A stretch of 64,000 nucleotides of DNA, taken from positions 719,001-783,000 of the forward strand of contig JAXRKN010000029.1 of assembly GCA_038502055.1 (NCBI GenBank), read 5' to 3'. Below, one piece after another: positions 19,278 through 29,884 of this stretch. The notes beneath the pieces are model-generated. The model saw only the letters and a list, made by a program, of their open reading frames with translations. It had not been told where the DNA came from and did not search any database. Each line of letters begins with the position of its first letter. Within the stretch, counting starts at the first letter, position 1. Position numbers and translations under genes: made by a program. Source of the stretch: Tanytarsus gracilentus. Its lineage: Eukaryota > Arthropoda > Insecta > Diptera > Chironomidae.

Positions 19278-21312
19278 TTATCCGCCAAGTTTAACAGGAA
19301 GTGGAAAAGCATTGCTTTCGCAGCAGCATTTTGTGGCTTTCAAGTCTCTTCTCTCCTGCACTGGATAAATTCTCCTCATTGTGTAGCCTGATTAGATTAG
19401 ATTAGATTAGATTAGATGACGATTAGGTGGCCACTACCGAAGTAGGAGAGACGTCCAACGCAACCACACATGATTGACCCCCGATTCCTCGGAAAAGCAG
19501 GGTCTAGCGGGCTACTTAGGCAAGTATCTACAGTCGATACAAGCCACAGGTTACGAACAAACCCCTTCTCGGAATAAATACAATTAGATAATCGTTAGTG
19601 AGAACTGATGTCGGGCCAACCACCCTCTACCATCAGCGTTGGTTAATAGGGCATTTTAAAATACCTTTACGGCAATGTTAGTGTGTTAGTGTTTTTGTTT
19701 TTTTGTAATTTGTAAGTTTTTGTTTTCGAATGATTTTTGTTTGTAGTTTCTATAGAAACTACGGTTGAGAACAGTCTTGTTTACTGAACAGATAATACAG
19801 TTTCCAACTAATCAAAACCAAATCAACAATATATTTCAAATCACTTAGAGAAAAGCCGTGATTGCCTAAAGTCCCGCTGTCCCCCGAAATACAATAATAA
19901 ATAAAAGTGGTCGACGGCATTGAATAAAGTTTCCGTCACTACTACCGTCCTCAGCCTTAACCGTCCTCCCTTAACCGTTATAGGCTGGACCACTCACGGC
20001 ACAGAACAGACAAACATTTAACATAAAGCGTAAATTTGAAAACAATGATTTTAAAAAAAAATAAATTATTTAAAATAAAATAATAAAAATAAAATAAAAC
20101 AAACTTCTTCATATTATGAAGAAAATATTTGGAGAGAGTTACTCTCCGAAGTGAGAATGAGCGAGAGAAAGCAACGAATGGAGAGTGAAATTTTTCTCAG
20201 AAATTTTTCCCTCGAAATTATTTTTCCTCATTCTCACTTCCTTACGTGATTTAACGATGTGACTCGATGAATTTGTTGAAGAATAAACACTTATAAACAT
20301 ATTTAAAAGAAATTGAAGATTGAAAACACACTAAAACTGATTTAAATGATAAAATTTAGGGAGACACAATCACTCTTGTTGAAAACAGGGGGAAAACCTC
20401 CTAAATTCTCCTCATTGTGTAGCCTGATGGACAAAAACCTATAGGCGGTCCAGGACGAACCAAATGTGCAATCACCCAATTAATGTCGTCTGCTTTTAAA
20501 CTCGAGGGCATGATGCAGTCTGGACAATCACCTGTTAAATTATATAAAGTTAGCTAATTAAAAATTATTAATCAAATTTTTTTTTGAAAAGTTCTGATCC
20601 TGAGAAATTTCAAAGCATCTAGAAATAAAATCAATTTTTAATACCTGGTTTAAGAATTCTTCCTGGGTTTTTTTAGGTTTAAAAAAATTTAAAATTAAAA
20701 ATCTATTGATTTTCTTGTGATTTTATTCATACGAGTTCTCTTTCCGAAAGGTTTTTTAGTTGTCGTTGAAAACTTGGCTGGAACTTGAATAGAAATTGTA
20801 AGTTGAATTAGTTTAATTAAATACAATAAAATACTCACTCGTTGTAAAATAAGGAGAACTTGGAACTGTCGATAGCCCATCAGGAAAACAGCAAGAGAAA
20901 ACTGTCGGTTTTGACTCAACATCCAGCGTGTAATTGACCAAGTTGAAATTCTTCTGGCATTCTAAATCTTTACCATACGAAACTAAAGAATTCATAACAA
21001 TGTAACCGAAATAATCAAAGTAACAGTCGTGAGCTCGAACTGGAGATTTATTTTCTTTAGGTGGAAGCTTTGGATCAAACTCACAGCAACACCTTAAAAA
21101 ATTGATTAGTAAAAATATTAAAAATTAGATTCAAACAAATCACCTTAGAACATCTAAATTTGTCGCCAAATTTTTGACTGTTTTATTGACCATTTTATCT
21201 TGACCCCGACAAACCATATTTTCTGCACAATTTTCCATGAAAATTTCCTCAATTTCTTTCTTTTCGGTGAAGGTGCATCTCGGACCGACGAAATTTATTT
21301 TATCTAAAAATT
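19278..21312 (-). pseudogene. Cysteine-rich D gene, 3' fragment after copy A
   Basis: Homologous to 50235-51245, the last exons of D1. It includes a terminal exon encoding ...VIAHLVRPGPP... and the final PLPVKLGG-stop, but that exon is split by a 1-kb insertion (19393-20401). The fragment ends abruptly at about 21312 within an intron, where the duplicated GTPase copy B segment starts. It has no promoter, signal peptide or upstream modules, so it is a truncated duplicate and not a gene. Confidence 0.85.
19393..20401 (-). mobile_element. Non-LTR-type insertion with 27-bp target duplication
   Basis: A 1009-bp insertion flanked by a 27-bp direct repeat (19366-19392 and 20402-20428, TAAATTCTCCTCATTGTGTA...). 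Read on the minus strand it ends in a TCTAA-type pentanucleotide tail (TTAGA repeats on plus at 19391-19417), as expected of a LINE/SINE. No intact ORF. Part of it (about 19910-19965, reverse complement) resembles 28922-28975 in the other non-LTR-like segment, so the two are related. Confidence 0.7.
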
Positions 21313-21338
21313 ATTATTTTTCTCTCACATACATTTAA

Positions 21339-21374
21339 TATAAAAAGCAGAACAATATTTTAATTTCTCTCAGT
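21339..21374 (+). promoter_or_regulatory. TATA box and initiator of GTPase copy B
   Basis: TATAAAA at 21339-21345 and TCAGT at 21370-21374, identical spacing to copies A and C. The duplication breakpoint is at about 21312, so only the core promoter was copied; the minisatellite and CT-rich upstream region are missing and the DNA immediately upstream is D-gene intron. Confidence 0.75.
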
Positions 21375-21395
21375 CACGCTTTCTTCAGTTAAGGA

Positions 21396-24300
21396 ATGAA
21401 GTTTCTTATAAAAGTGTCCCTGTACCTTCAAGGTAGCTATTTGAAATTTTATCAGAAAGTTTTAACTAGAAGTTGTTAATTGTGAGAAATTAAAATTTGT
21501 TAATTAATCGGTGAATTTGTTTCATAAATATTCTGAAAATGATTCGTTTGGCAATGATAAAAGTATGTTAGTTTGGTGATAAGTTGAAGTAAGAAAATTT
21601 TCGTGTTTGCGGACACTATCTAAAAGATATCAAGACTGACATGTTGTGTCCTCTGTCATTGCTGTAACAAAAATATTAAGACGTGAAAATATATTCTTAT
21701 GCGTCAATTGTTTTTTCTGTACAGATCTTATCATGTACGTTCTGAATACTGTTGTGTATGTAGACACTACGGAAGAAGGTCGCAAGATTTGTAAACTTTT
21801 TTGGTTGCACTAATAAAGAAATGTTAGAACTTTTTTTTTGTTTTAAATGAATAAAGTAAAAAATAGAACTTTTCTTCTTGAAGACTCAAATAAAACCGTA
21901 CGTTTTTTAATAAAATTTATCTATTTTAGTTCTCTCAATAATCATTTGGGATTCGAATGCCAATGAGCAACCTCATCCTCTCGGACATGGCGAAAATATT
22001 GTCAAAGTCATTCGAAAAGGAGATTCGGCTGAGTTTCAAGGCAATTCCGCACTGATCAAGGAAATTTTTCTTCATCCTAAAGTGAAAGACCGCAAAATTG
22101 TCGTCCTCTCAATCATCGGAGCTTATCGTCAAGGAAAAAGTTTCTTCCTCGATTACTGCTTGAGATTTCTTTACGCGAACGTGAGTGTGAAAATTTAAAA
22201 ATATTTAAGTTAATTTTAATTCTTTAAAATTATTCAAGTACGGCTCCGTTAAAACGACAGCTGAGAAAATTCCTGTACACGACTGGATGGGCGATGCTGA
22301 CGAGCCGCTGACAGGATTCTCATGGAAACACGGCAGCACAGCTCATACCAAAGGTCTCGTGATTTGGGAAGACGTTTTCCTTTACAACGCACCGAATGGA
22401 GAAAAAATTGCGATCATCCTCATCGACACTCAAGGACTTTTCGAAGCTTTCTCACCTGAGGAAGAAAATGCGAAAATTTTCAGCTTCAGCACTTTAATTT
22501 CATCGATTCAGATCATAAACATCAAGGAGGTTATCCAAGAAAATCAAATCGCGCATCTTCAGACCGCAATCGAACTCACAAAGCTCACGCAAAACAGCTT
22601 CACACAAAAACCTAAGTGGAAATTATTCCAAAAATTACTTTTTCTTATGAGAGATTTTGAGGATGAGGAATTTCCACACGGCTTCGATGGCGGCAAAAAT
22701 TATTTAAAACAATTTTTCACAAAACAATCGAATGAAAGTACGACAGCGAGTTTGAATCGTGACAGCATTGCAGAATCTTTTAGTGACATTTCTTGCTTCC
22801 TCTTAAATCATCCCGGACCAAATATAAGGAAAAAAATTAATGTTGGTCAGTGGGGAATTTTGGACATTGATTTTGTAGACAATTTGAAAATTGTCATCGA
22901 GTCCTTGCTGACGCCACGAAATCTAATCAAAAAAACTGTTTTTGGACAAGAAATAAAAGCGGCTGAATATAAGGACATTCTCGATGGATATTTAAATGCT
23001 TACAGGAGTTACGCGATGCCAGAAGTTAAAAGCATCCTTCAAGTTGCCATCGACAGTCAAATGATCCCGATTGTCGATGAAGAAGTAAGAAAATTCAAAA
23101 CAGCTTTGGAAAGTGAACGAGTAGATTTTCATCGTGTTGACTTTGTGCAGTGGATCCAACAAAAACTTCAAGCTGCTAAAATTTCCGCAATTAACAATTT
23201 CAACAAGGCCGATAAAATCGATGACGAACCAAGCAAGGAAAAATTTCGCAAAATTTTAAACAATAAAATTGAGGAAACTTTTAAGGTAAAATTATTTATT
23301 AATAATTAAAATTAAATTTCAATTAATTTTATTTTTAGTCGTGGGAAAAGTCAACGATGCATGCTTACAATGAATTTAAGATTGAAAAAGAAATTCAAGC
23401 GATTGTGAGTGAAAAATTGACTGAATACAGAAAGGAATTGAATGAAAATGTGAATTTTGATGTGGAAAATTTTGAAGCGTCAATTGATAAAAAGCACAAC
23501 AAAGTGAAGGCATCAAAAATTTCTCAATTTATCGAGAAAACTCTAATATACAACGACATAAGCCGAACAATGAGATTTAAGTCAATTCTCAACAACGAAA
23601 TTGATCAATTTTATGTTTCGTGGAAAGTTGAAAAGTTAAAAGAATATCAACAAAATTTTATAATAAAAACAAGGCTTCTAATTTCTAAACTGGCGGAAAC
23701 TTTTGACGAGGAAATGAAGAAAAATCTCAACATAGATTTTGTCCACTTTAAAACTTTGCTCGCTGAAAAGTATCAAAAGGAAAAATCTAAAATTGTTCAA
23801 GAATTTTTGAAGGACAGAGGTCAAGAGAGAAAAAAATATGAAAATGAGCTCACGAACAAAATTGAATCAAAATTCGCTACAATAAAAAATGAAAAGATTA
23901 AGGAGCATCAAAATGTAGTGGACAGTTCAAAAGAACTCGCAAAAATGTCCTCGTTTGATAGCGAAGCTGCTGCAATATCTTCGACTGTTATCAGTAAAGT
24001 ATCAGATGTCATCCAGAGAGACGCCACAGTTCAACTTCTTAAAAAACTCGGACCGGCTCTCAAATACGCTGATGCGGTGGTTTTTATGCTGGAAATTTTG
24101 GGAATTATAAATGATAACACAAGCCGTAAGAACTGTCTTTATTTTTAGTGTAACCCACCAAAGATGTGGTAACACTTATATGCCCTGATTTCCGTCCGTC
24201 TGTCTGTCTGTCTGTCTGTCTGTTTGTATCGTGGAGATCTCGGTCCCTGGACCAGCTAGAGACTTCGGGTTTCGCCAGATTGTAGGTCTTAGGGTCTATA

Positions 24301-25663
24301 TTAGTCCATTTTAGGAATTTTTCCATCTCTCTCACTTTAAAGTTAATTAAATTAACAAAAACTTTTAAATATGGGAAATGTTGCGTGCAATATAAGTTTA
24401 AGGGGTAATTTTTAAGTCGTGCAGAAAAATTGTAATTCTATGTCAGGTTCTGAACTCGACTCTACTGGTTGTTAGTTCTTCCGCTGGAAGTTAGTTTTAA
24501 AAGGAAGATAAAGGGGAAGTTAAAAGGGAAGCCATTTTTGGGGAAGCCAGAAGGGAAAGCCAATACTGATCTGTTACAAGTGGGTTACACGGCAACACGG
24601 GTTTTGAAACATTTTTTATTTTGTTTGCGATCAAGTGATAGAAAATTATTCTTGTGTATAACAGAGAGCAAGAGTTAAAGTCTTTTTTTTTTCTTTTATA
24701 CCAGAAAAACTTGACGAAATCCTCAAAAAGCTCGAACAGCTTGATGTCATTGAAGGTAAACTTGACAGATTGACTCAAAATATTTATCGAATGTACAGTT
24801 TGATAAAAAACGAACACGATCGAACGCATGCACTAATTAAGATTGAAAGAATCGTGCCAATATTTGTGGACATGGAGACGGAAGAAAATAAATTATCTAC
24901 AATTATTTTAAGCTATCCTGATAAAAGAGAACTTCTTGTTGAACTCGATCGTTTTATTCGACATTACAGGAGCGAAAATTATCCACAGAAACTGTTGAAA
25001 AATCTCTTCATAAAATTCACCGGTTATGACTCAATTCTGGAAGAAAATATCGCAATCGGTCGCAAATACTCGAGCGGTGATTTATCGCCTCGAAATTTGA
25101 GAACTTCAACGCAAAAGGCAACGTATGATCTTTCCATGATTGTTTTAACTAAAATCATCCGAGGATTTAATGTCCTTAAGCTTGCAGTGGGACTAAAACT
25201 TGCCATATCAGAAATTGGAACTTATTCAGATTTAAATTTCATTGAGAATTTGAGAATTCAAACCTTGGATGAGTTTCAAAGAGAATTTGGTTCAATTTTA
25301 AGGACTCTTAACGACAAAACTGATCTTGAGTCGTACATCAATTTTGGAAACGTTCCATCTAATCCCGTTCGGTTCAAGAACATCTTTCAGACATTCTTCG
25401 ACACAGAGCCTGAACTCAGCGGAAGCGACTCATGTGAAAAATCCTGCTCTCATTGGAGTGGGAGAAACCACAATCGCATTGGATGCGAAGGAACTGTTCA
25501 CAATTGCGGAAAGACATACGAAACAAGATTGTTTTGGAGTAATGATCCCGATCGAATATATCACTATTATAAATATAATGGGAATAGTTATGACATGAAG
25601 TTGGTAAGTTTTTTAGTGTAACCCACGAAGTGGTGTAACACTTATATGCGCCTATTTCCGTCC

Positions 25664-25705
<42 letters not shown>

Positions 25706-27721
25706 TCCTTCGAGATCTCGGCTCCTGAGATAGCTAGAGACTTCTAGTTTTCGCCAAATGGTAGGTCTATGAATTTAGATTCGGCCATTTTGATTTAGGG
25801 GTTTTTCTCGGCGAGAAAAAAAAAAAAAAAAGGTTTTTAATACTTTCTTCTTCAAATTCAAATTATGAGGGTCATGACCACAGGTCGTGCCATGGACAGC
25901 CCTAAATGCCATTTTTCATACAAATTTCCTGTTATATGGCTTCATGTATGTCGTTGAACTCGTATTTGTATCAGGAATCGAAAGGCATTGATGATATTTG
26001 AGGAATGTCTATCATGGCCATCCAAGAGTGCCACCAATGTCCATCACGGCCGGCCAGTAGTGCCCCTAATGTCCATTTTTTAAAAGTATGGCTTCATGTA
26101 CCTCGTTGAACTCGTAATTGCATCAGGAATTGATTAGCATTGATGATTTTTGAAGAATGACCGTCACGGCCGGCCAAAAGTGTCCAAGGAATGCCACTAA
26201 TGTCCATTTTTAAAAGTATGGCTTCATGTACCTCATTGAACTCGTAATTGCATCAGGAATTGATTGGCATGGATCTGAAAATGGAACACTGTGGAAAATG
26301 AAACACTGTGGAAAATGAAACACAGTGGAAAATGGAACACAATGGAAAATGGAACATAGTGGAAAATGGAACACAGTGGAAAACGGAACGCAATGGAAAA
26401 TGGAACACAATGGAAAATGAAACACAATGGAAAATGGAACACACTGGAAAATGAAACACACTGGAAAATGGAACACAATGGAAAATGAAACACAATGGAA
26501 AATGAAACACAATGGAAAATGGAACACAGTGGAAAATGAAACACAATGGAAAATGAAACACAATGGAAAATGAAACACAATGGAAAATGAAACACAATGG
26601 AAAATGGAACACAATGGAAAATGGAACACAGTGGAAAATGAAACACAATGGAAAATGAAACACAGTCGAAACACAGTGGGAAGCCATTTTGGGAAGCCAT
26701 TTTGGGAAGCCATTTTTGGGAAGGCAAAAGGGGAGGCCAGAAGGGGAAGCCAAAGGGGAAGCCAATACTGATCTGTTACAAGTGGGTTACACGGCAACAC
26801 CCACGTGTGGGTTTTGAAACATTTTTTCTTTATATATTTAGTGAGATTTTTTGGAAACGATTTTTCAGAAAGAGTCGACGAGAACAAGCAGATTGGGTTT
26901 TCTTCGTGTCCACAGATGCTCCGTCTGCAAGTGCGATTGCGATCAAAAATTTAAATCAAGCACAGTGAGGAAAATATTTACTGGAAAAATTAGCGCACCA
27001 ACAGGATAGTAAGATTTAATTTTGGTTGAACTTAAATAATTATTTTGAACTTTTAGTGTCGTTACTGGCGTGAGATTTGCAGAAAAAGCTCAAACAATAT
27101 ATCTCCAAATTCAAGTTGGAATGCTTTTACCGATGGGATTTATTAAACCTGAAAGCATCTACTGGATGGCTCCACCATCTTCTTTATATCCTTATTCAAC
27201 CATCACGTATGGCAACGGCGATTCCTACACAATTCATATGGATCCTCAAACTCGAAGGTTTGGCGGCAAACAAGTTGTTACAGGTAAATTTATTCACAAA
27301 CTTTAAATTTTACTTGAGAGAGATATTTTTATTTTAAGGATTGCAATTTAAGTACGACAGCGGAATTTATTTGGAAGTTTTTGGAAAAAGCTTCAATTTT
27401 GAACAAGGAATTTTATTTGAAAATGAGAATGGACAGTCTCAGATTGCAAGTGGACATTACACCTCTGGAAACAAAGTTGGTCTGGAAAGTTCTGGGACTA
27501 ATTTTTACGTTAACAGAGATTCGAAGGTTACTTTTACAAAGTCTGAAGATTCATCCGATGCCGGACAATCCTTCGTTCCCTACTTTGATTCTTCGGATGT
27601 CACTTTTGACCAACCAGCTCCTCTATCGATGATCGGTCTCGTTCATTATACGAATGATGGTGGCTACGCTGGTTATGTGCGACCGGTTATAAAATCGTTA
27701 AATTATCGCGATTATATTTAA
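21396..27721 (+). CDS. Secreted atlastin/GBP-like GTPase, copy B (1256 aa)
   Basis: Eight exons (21396-21432, 21930-22180, 22239-23285, 23339-24125, 24705-25603, 26869-27008, 27057-27283, 27339-27721) total 3771 nt in frame. Residues 1-23 form a signal peptide with a likely SNA/NE cleavage. The dynamin-superfamily G domain follows: P-loop GAYRQGKSF (76-84), switch GSTAHTKG (128-135), DTQG (159-162) and the RD guanine motif in FLMRDF (234-235), the pattern of atlastins and GBPs. Residues about 446-707 are a Lys/Glu-rich helical stalk and 708-1007 more helix. The C-terminus holds HRCSVCKCDCD (Cys 1024, 1027, 1029, 1031), VVTGVRF and a beta-rich tail that resembles insect DUF4803 from memory. 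I see no transmembrane anchor near the C-terminus, unlike atlastin. Introns 4 and 5 carry TIR elements. GTP hydrolysis is expected; location (ER lumen or secreted) and role are inference. Confidence 0.88.
24148..24590. mobile_element. TIR element in intron 4 of copy B
   Basis: The same 443-bp element as at 16706, starting 22 bp after the exon 4 donor (donor GT at 24126). Ends are GTGTAACCCAC and GTGGGTTACAC. The rest of intron 4 up to the acceptor at 24704 is common to all three copies. Confidence 0.7.
25616..26792. mobile_element. Long TIR element in intron 5 of copy B only
   Basis: A 1177-bp element with the same 11-bp ends as the intron 4 element and a similar CTGT microsatellite (25660-25705), but different internal sequence: diverged direct repeats of about 130 bp (around 25920-26265) and a 17-bp minisatellite. 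Copies A and C lack it and show the uninterrupted intron, so it inserted after duplication. Right-hand flank GTTTTGAAACATTTTTT also follows the 443-bp copies, so the mobile unit may extend about 20 bp past the TIR. Confidence 0.7.
26276..26678. repeat. 17-bp minisatellite, about 24 copies
   Basis: Tandem repeat of TGGAAAATGGAACACAA with variants (GAAACACAG, GAACATAG). Because 17 is not a multiple of 3, all three minus frames stay open through it (FHFPLCFIFHCVS pattern); these are not genes. It lies inside the intron 5 element of copy B. Confidence 0.95.
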
Positions 27722-27867
27722 TTTTTCCTTATTTGTTACTGAGCCAAGTTTAAGTTTGAAAATTTGGAAATAAAAAATATTAAGTTTAATTTAACTTTTG
27801 CAAAATTTTAAACCACGACTTAAGAGGTTTTAAAACATTTTTTTCTAAATTAAAGCTTTTTTATTTT
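27722..27867 (+). other. 3' flank of GTPase copy B with AATAAA
   Basis: Probable 3' UTR with AATAAA at 27769-27774. The stretch AATTAAAGCTTTTTTATTTT at 27848-27867 recurs at 42140-42159 and marks the target duplication of the large insertion that separates copy B from its D fragment. Confidence 0.6.
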
Positions 27868-28354
27868 TTTTATTTTATGAGTTTCGCGCGCCTTTCATAG
27901 TGTTAATATCAAAATGTGTGTTTTCTTGTTAATTATAGACTTTTAAAGTTGTTTCGAGTTAAAAGTGTTCCTCGTCGGATTCTACACGTCAACAACTTCA
28001 AGTTTACATCAAAAACTCAGGTATGAAGCAAGAATGAGCGAAATATGAGAGGTATTTTTATTTTGTTGTTGTTTTTTTAAAGTTATATTAATTTAGCTAA
28101 TTAACCGCTCCTTCTTGCTTAATTGTTATCTATACTAGTCTATGTTGTTATTGCTTCATGTTGAAGTGTAATTAAACAAAATCCTCTCTTTTTTTCGTCA
28201 TTATCAAATCAAAATTTTTCTTTGCTGGATCTTTTGAAAATCTGCCTACTGGATCTTTTATATGATCAAAATATGAAATCTGATGTTTTATTTTCCTATA
28301 AGTTTTCGTTCTAAGAATTCAATTAAGACAAATTAGACCAGTTTCTTGGCATTT

Positions 28355-28593
28355 TAACTTAATTAACTTCATCAGGGGGAAATAAACGCATTTAAATGGT
28401 TTTTCATAAAAATTACATTTTTGAGTTGTGTAGAATAGAGGAAGCATGGATTTAGTCAGAGTATTGATAGAAAAACTTAATTAACTTGACTAGGGGAAAA
28501 TAAGCGCATTCAAATGGTTTTTTATAAAAATTACATTTTTGAGTTGTTTTGAACAGAGGAAGCAAAAATTCGGTCAGGGAGTTGATAGAGAAA
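28355..28593. repeat. 119-bp tandem repeat, two copies plus a partial
   Basis: Copies at about 28355-28473 and 28474-28593, then a partial copy to about 28640. Each begins AACTTAATTAACTT, followed by an AGGGGGAAATA-like block and GAGTTGT...AGAGGAAGCA. They differ by roughly 15-20 percent by eye. Non-coding. Confidence 0.75.
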
Positions 28594-29032
28594 ACTTTGT
28601 TAACTCGGCCAGGGGGAAATATGGGGTTTTACATAAATGTTTTTTTTTATATTTTAGCTTATAATTTTAATTTTAATCAAGTTAATGATATTTTGTTCTT
28701 GTATTCGTTGGTATCCAACAAAACCAGCTGTTAATCTTAGTGACCAGTTGAGGAAGGAAGTAGTGAGTACTGACGCACGAAGATTTATGACCTGTACATC
28801 CCATGCTAATCAACTAGATTAGATGGAGGAAGGTAGAAGATACCAAGACTTTTATAAAATTGGTTTGACTTTTCTGTTTACTGTTTGTTTTGTAATGTGG
28901 GTGGGCCAGTGCCTAACAGCTTGTCAGGGCTGAGGAAGGTTGTAGTGGCGGTAACTTTTATAAAATGCCGTCGAAACCACCTTTGATTTATTTAATTTAT
29001 AACTGCAACTATTTTAAATTGTTTGATTTTAT

Positions 29033-29726
29033 TGTCATTTCACTTTATTATCTTTGATTACGATATAAAACTAAAAATTAAAATATAACTATTAGTACAT
29101 TTTGTCTATAAAACTTAATTAGCTTACGTTTTTTCCTCAATAATAATTAATTTACAGTCTTTAAAGTTCACATTCTTTCACATTTGTATGACTATCCGTT
29201 CTCAATCTTTTTTATGACTATCCGATTATCCGATTATCCGACTGTCCGTCATTCTTCTTTTTTCACTAATTTGATTTTCCCCTATTCGGTTTATAGAGGT
29301 TGACCACTCATTTAAATAAGAGCGTTGATAACTGATAGTGAGTTTTCTTAATTATTAATTATTTCATAGTGTAATTTACTTTTGATTCTACTTTAGAGCT
29401 ACACGAAAACATTATGGGATAATTCCGAATCGAAGCGAGATGTTTTAACATCTGTGGTAGTCAATCCACAAGCAACTCCTTCGATGGCTGTTGGGGATTT
29501 CTACGCGTACGCATTAATTCTCATAGTACACTATTTCTAGTATCATTATTCACTATCTTAGTACACTATTTGTATTCTGCTTGCAGAAAATCCATCAAAA
29601 AGAACACTCTACGTGGAGCCGCTGAACGTCACCCGGTCTAATGTAATAGAACACCAAAATTTGCTAATAAAGCAATTTTGCATATTTTTGTTCTTCAATT
29701 GTTCTTGAGTTAATTTTGATTTTTCA
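29033..29726 (-). repeat. BEL2 LTR, left (3' LTR of the minus-strand element)
   Basis: A 694-bp direct repeat of 41096-41759, bounded by TG...CA. It is longer than its partner by an extra ATTATCCG unit near 29230 and about 22 bp near 29350. Small substitutions also separate the two, indicating some age. Confidence 0.9.
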
Positions 29727-29884
29727 GTAATTTTTTGGCACTCCAGGGGGGCCAAAATTCTTATTTTCATTGAGTTTAATATAATTAGTTAAATTTTATA
29801 TTTTCTTTTAAGATAATGTTACAGCCGAATGTAGCCTCATTGGAAATAATTTTTTTTAAAGGGTTTCTTATCTTTATCTCTCAT

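Noticed and set aside
26210..26887. Minus-strand ORFs of 225, 170 and 164 residues with FHFPLCFIFHCVS repeats
   Set aside because: They are the three open frames of a 17-bp minisatellite inside an intron; no start context, domain or conservation.
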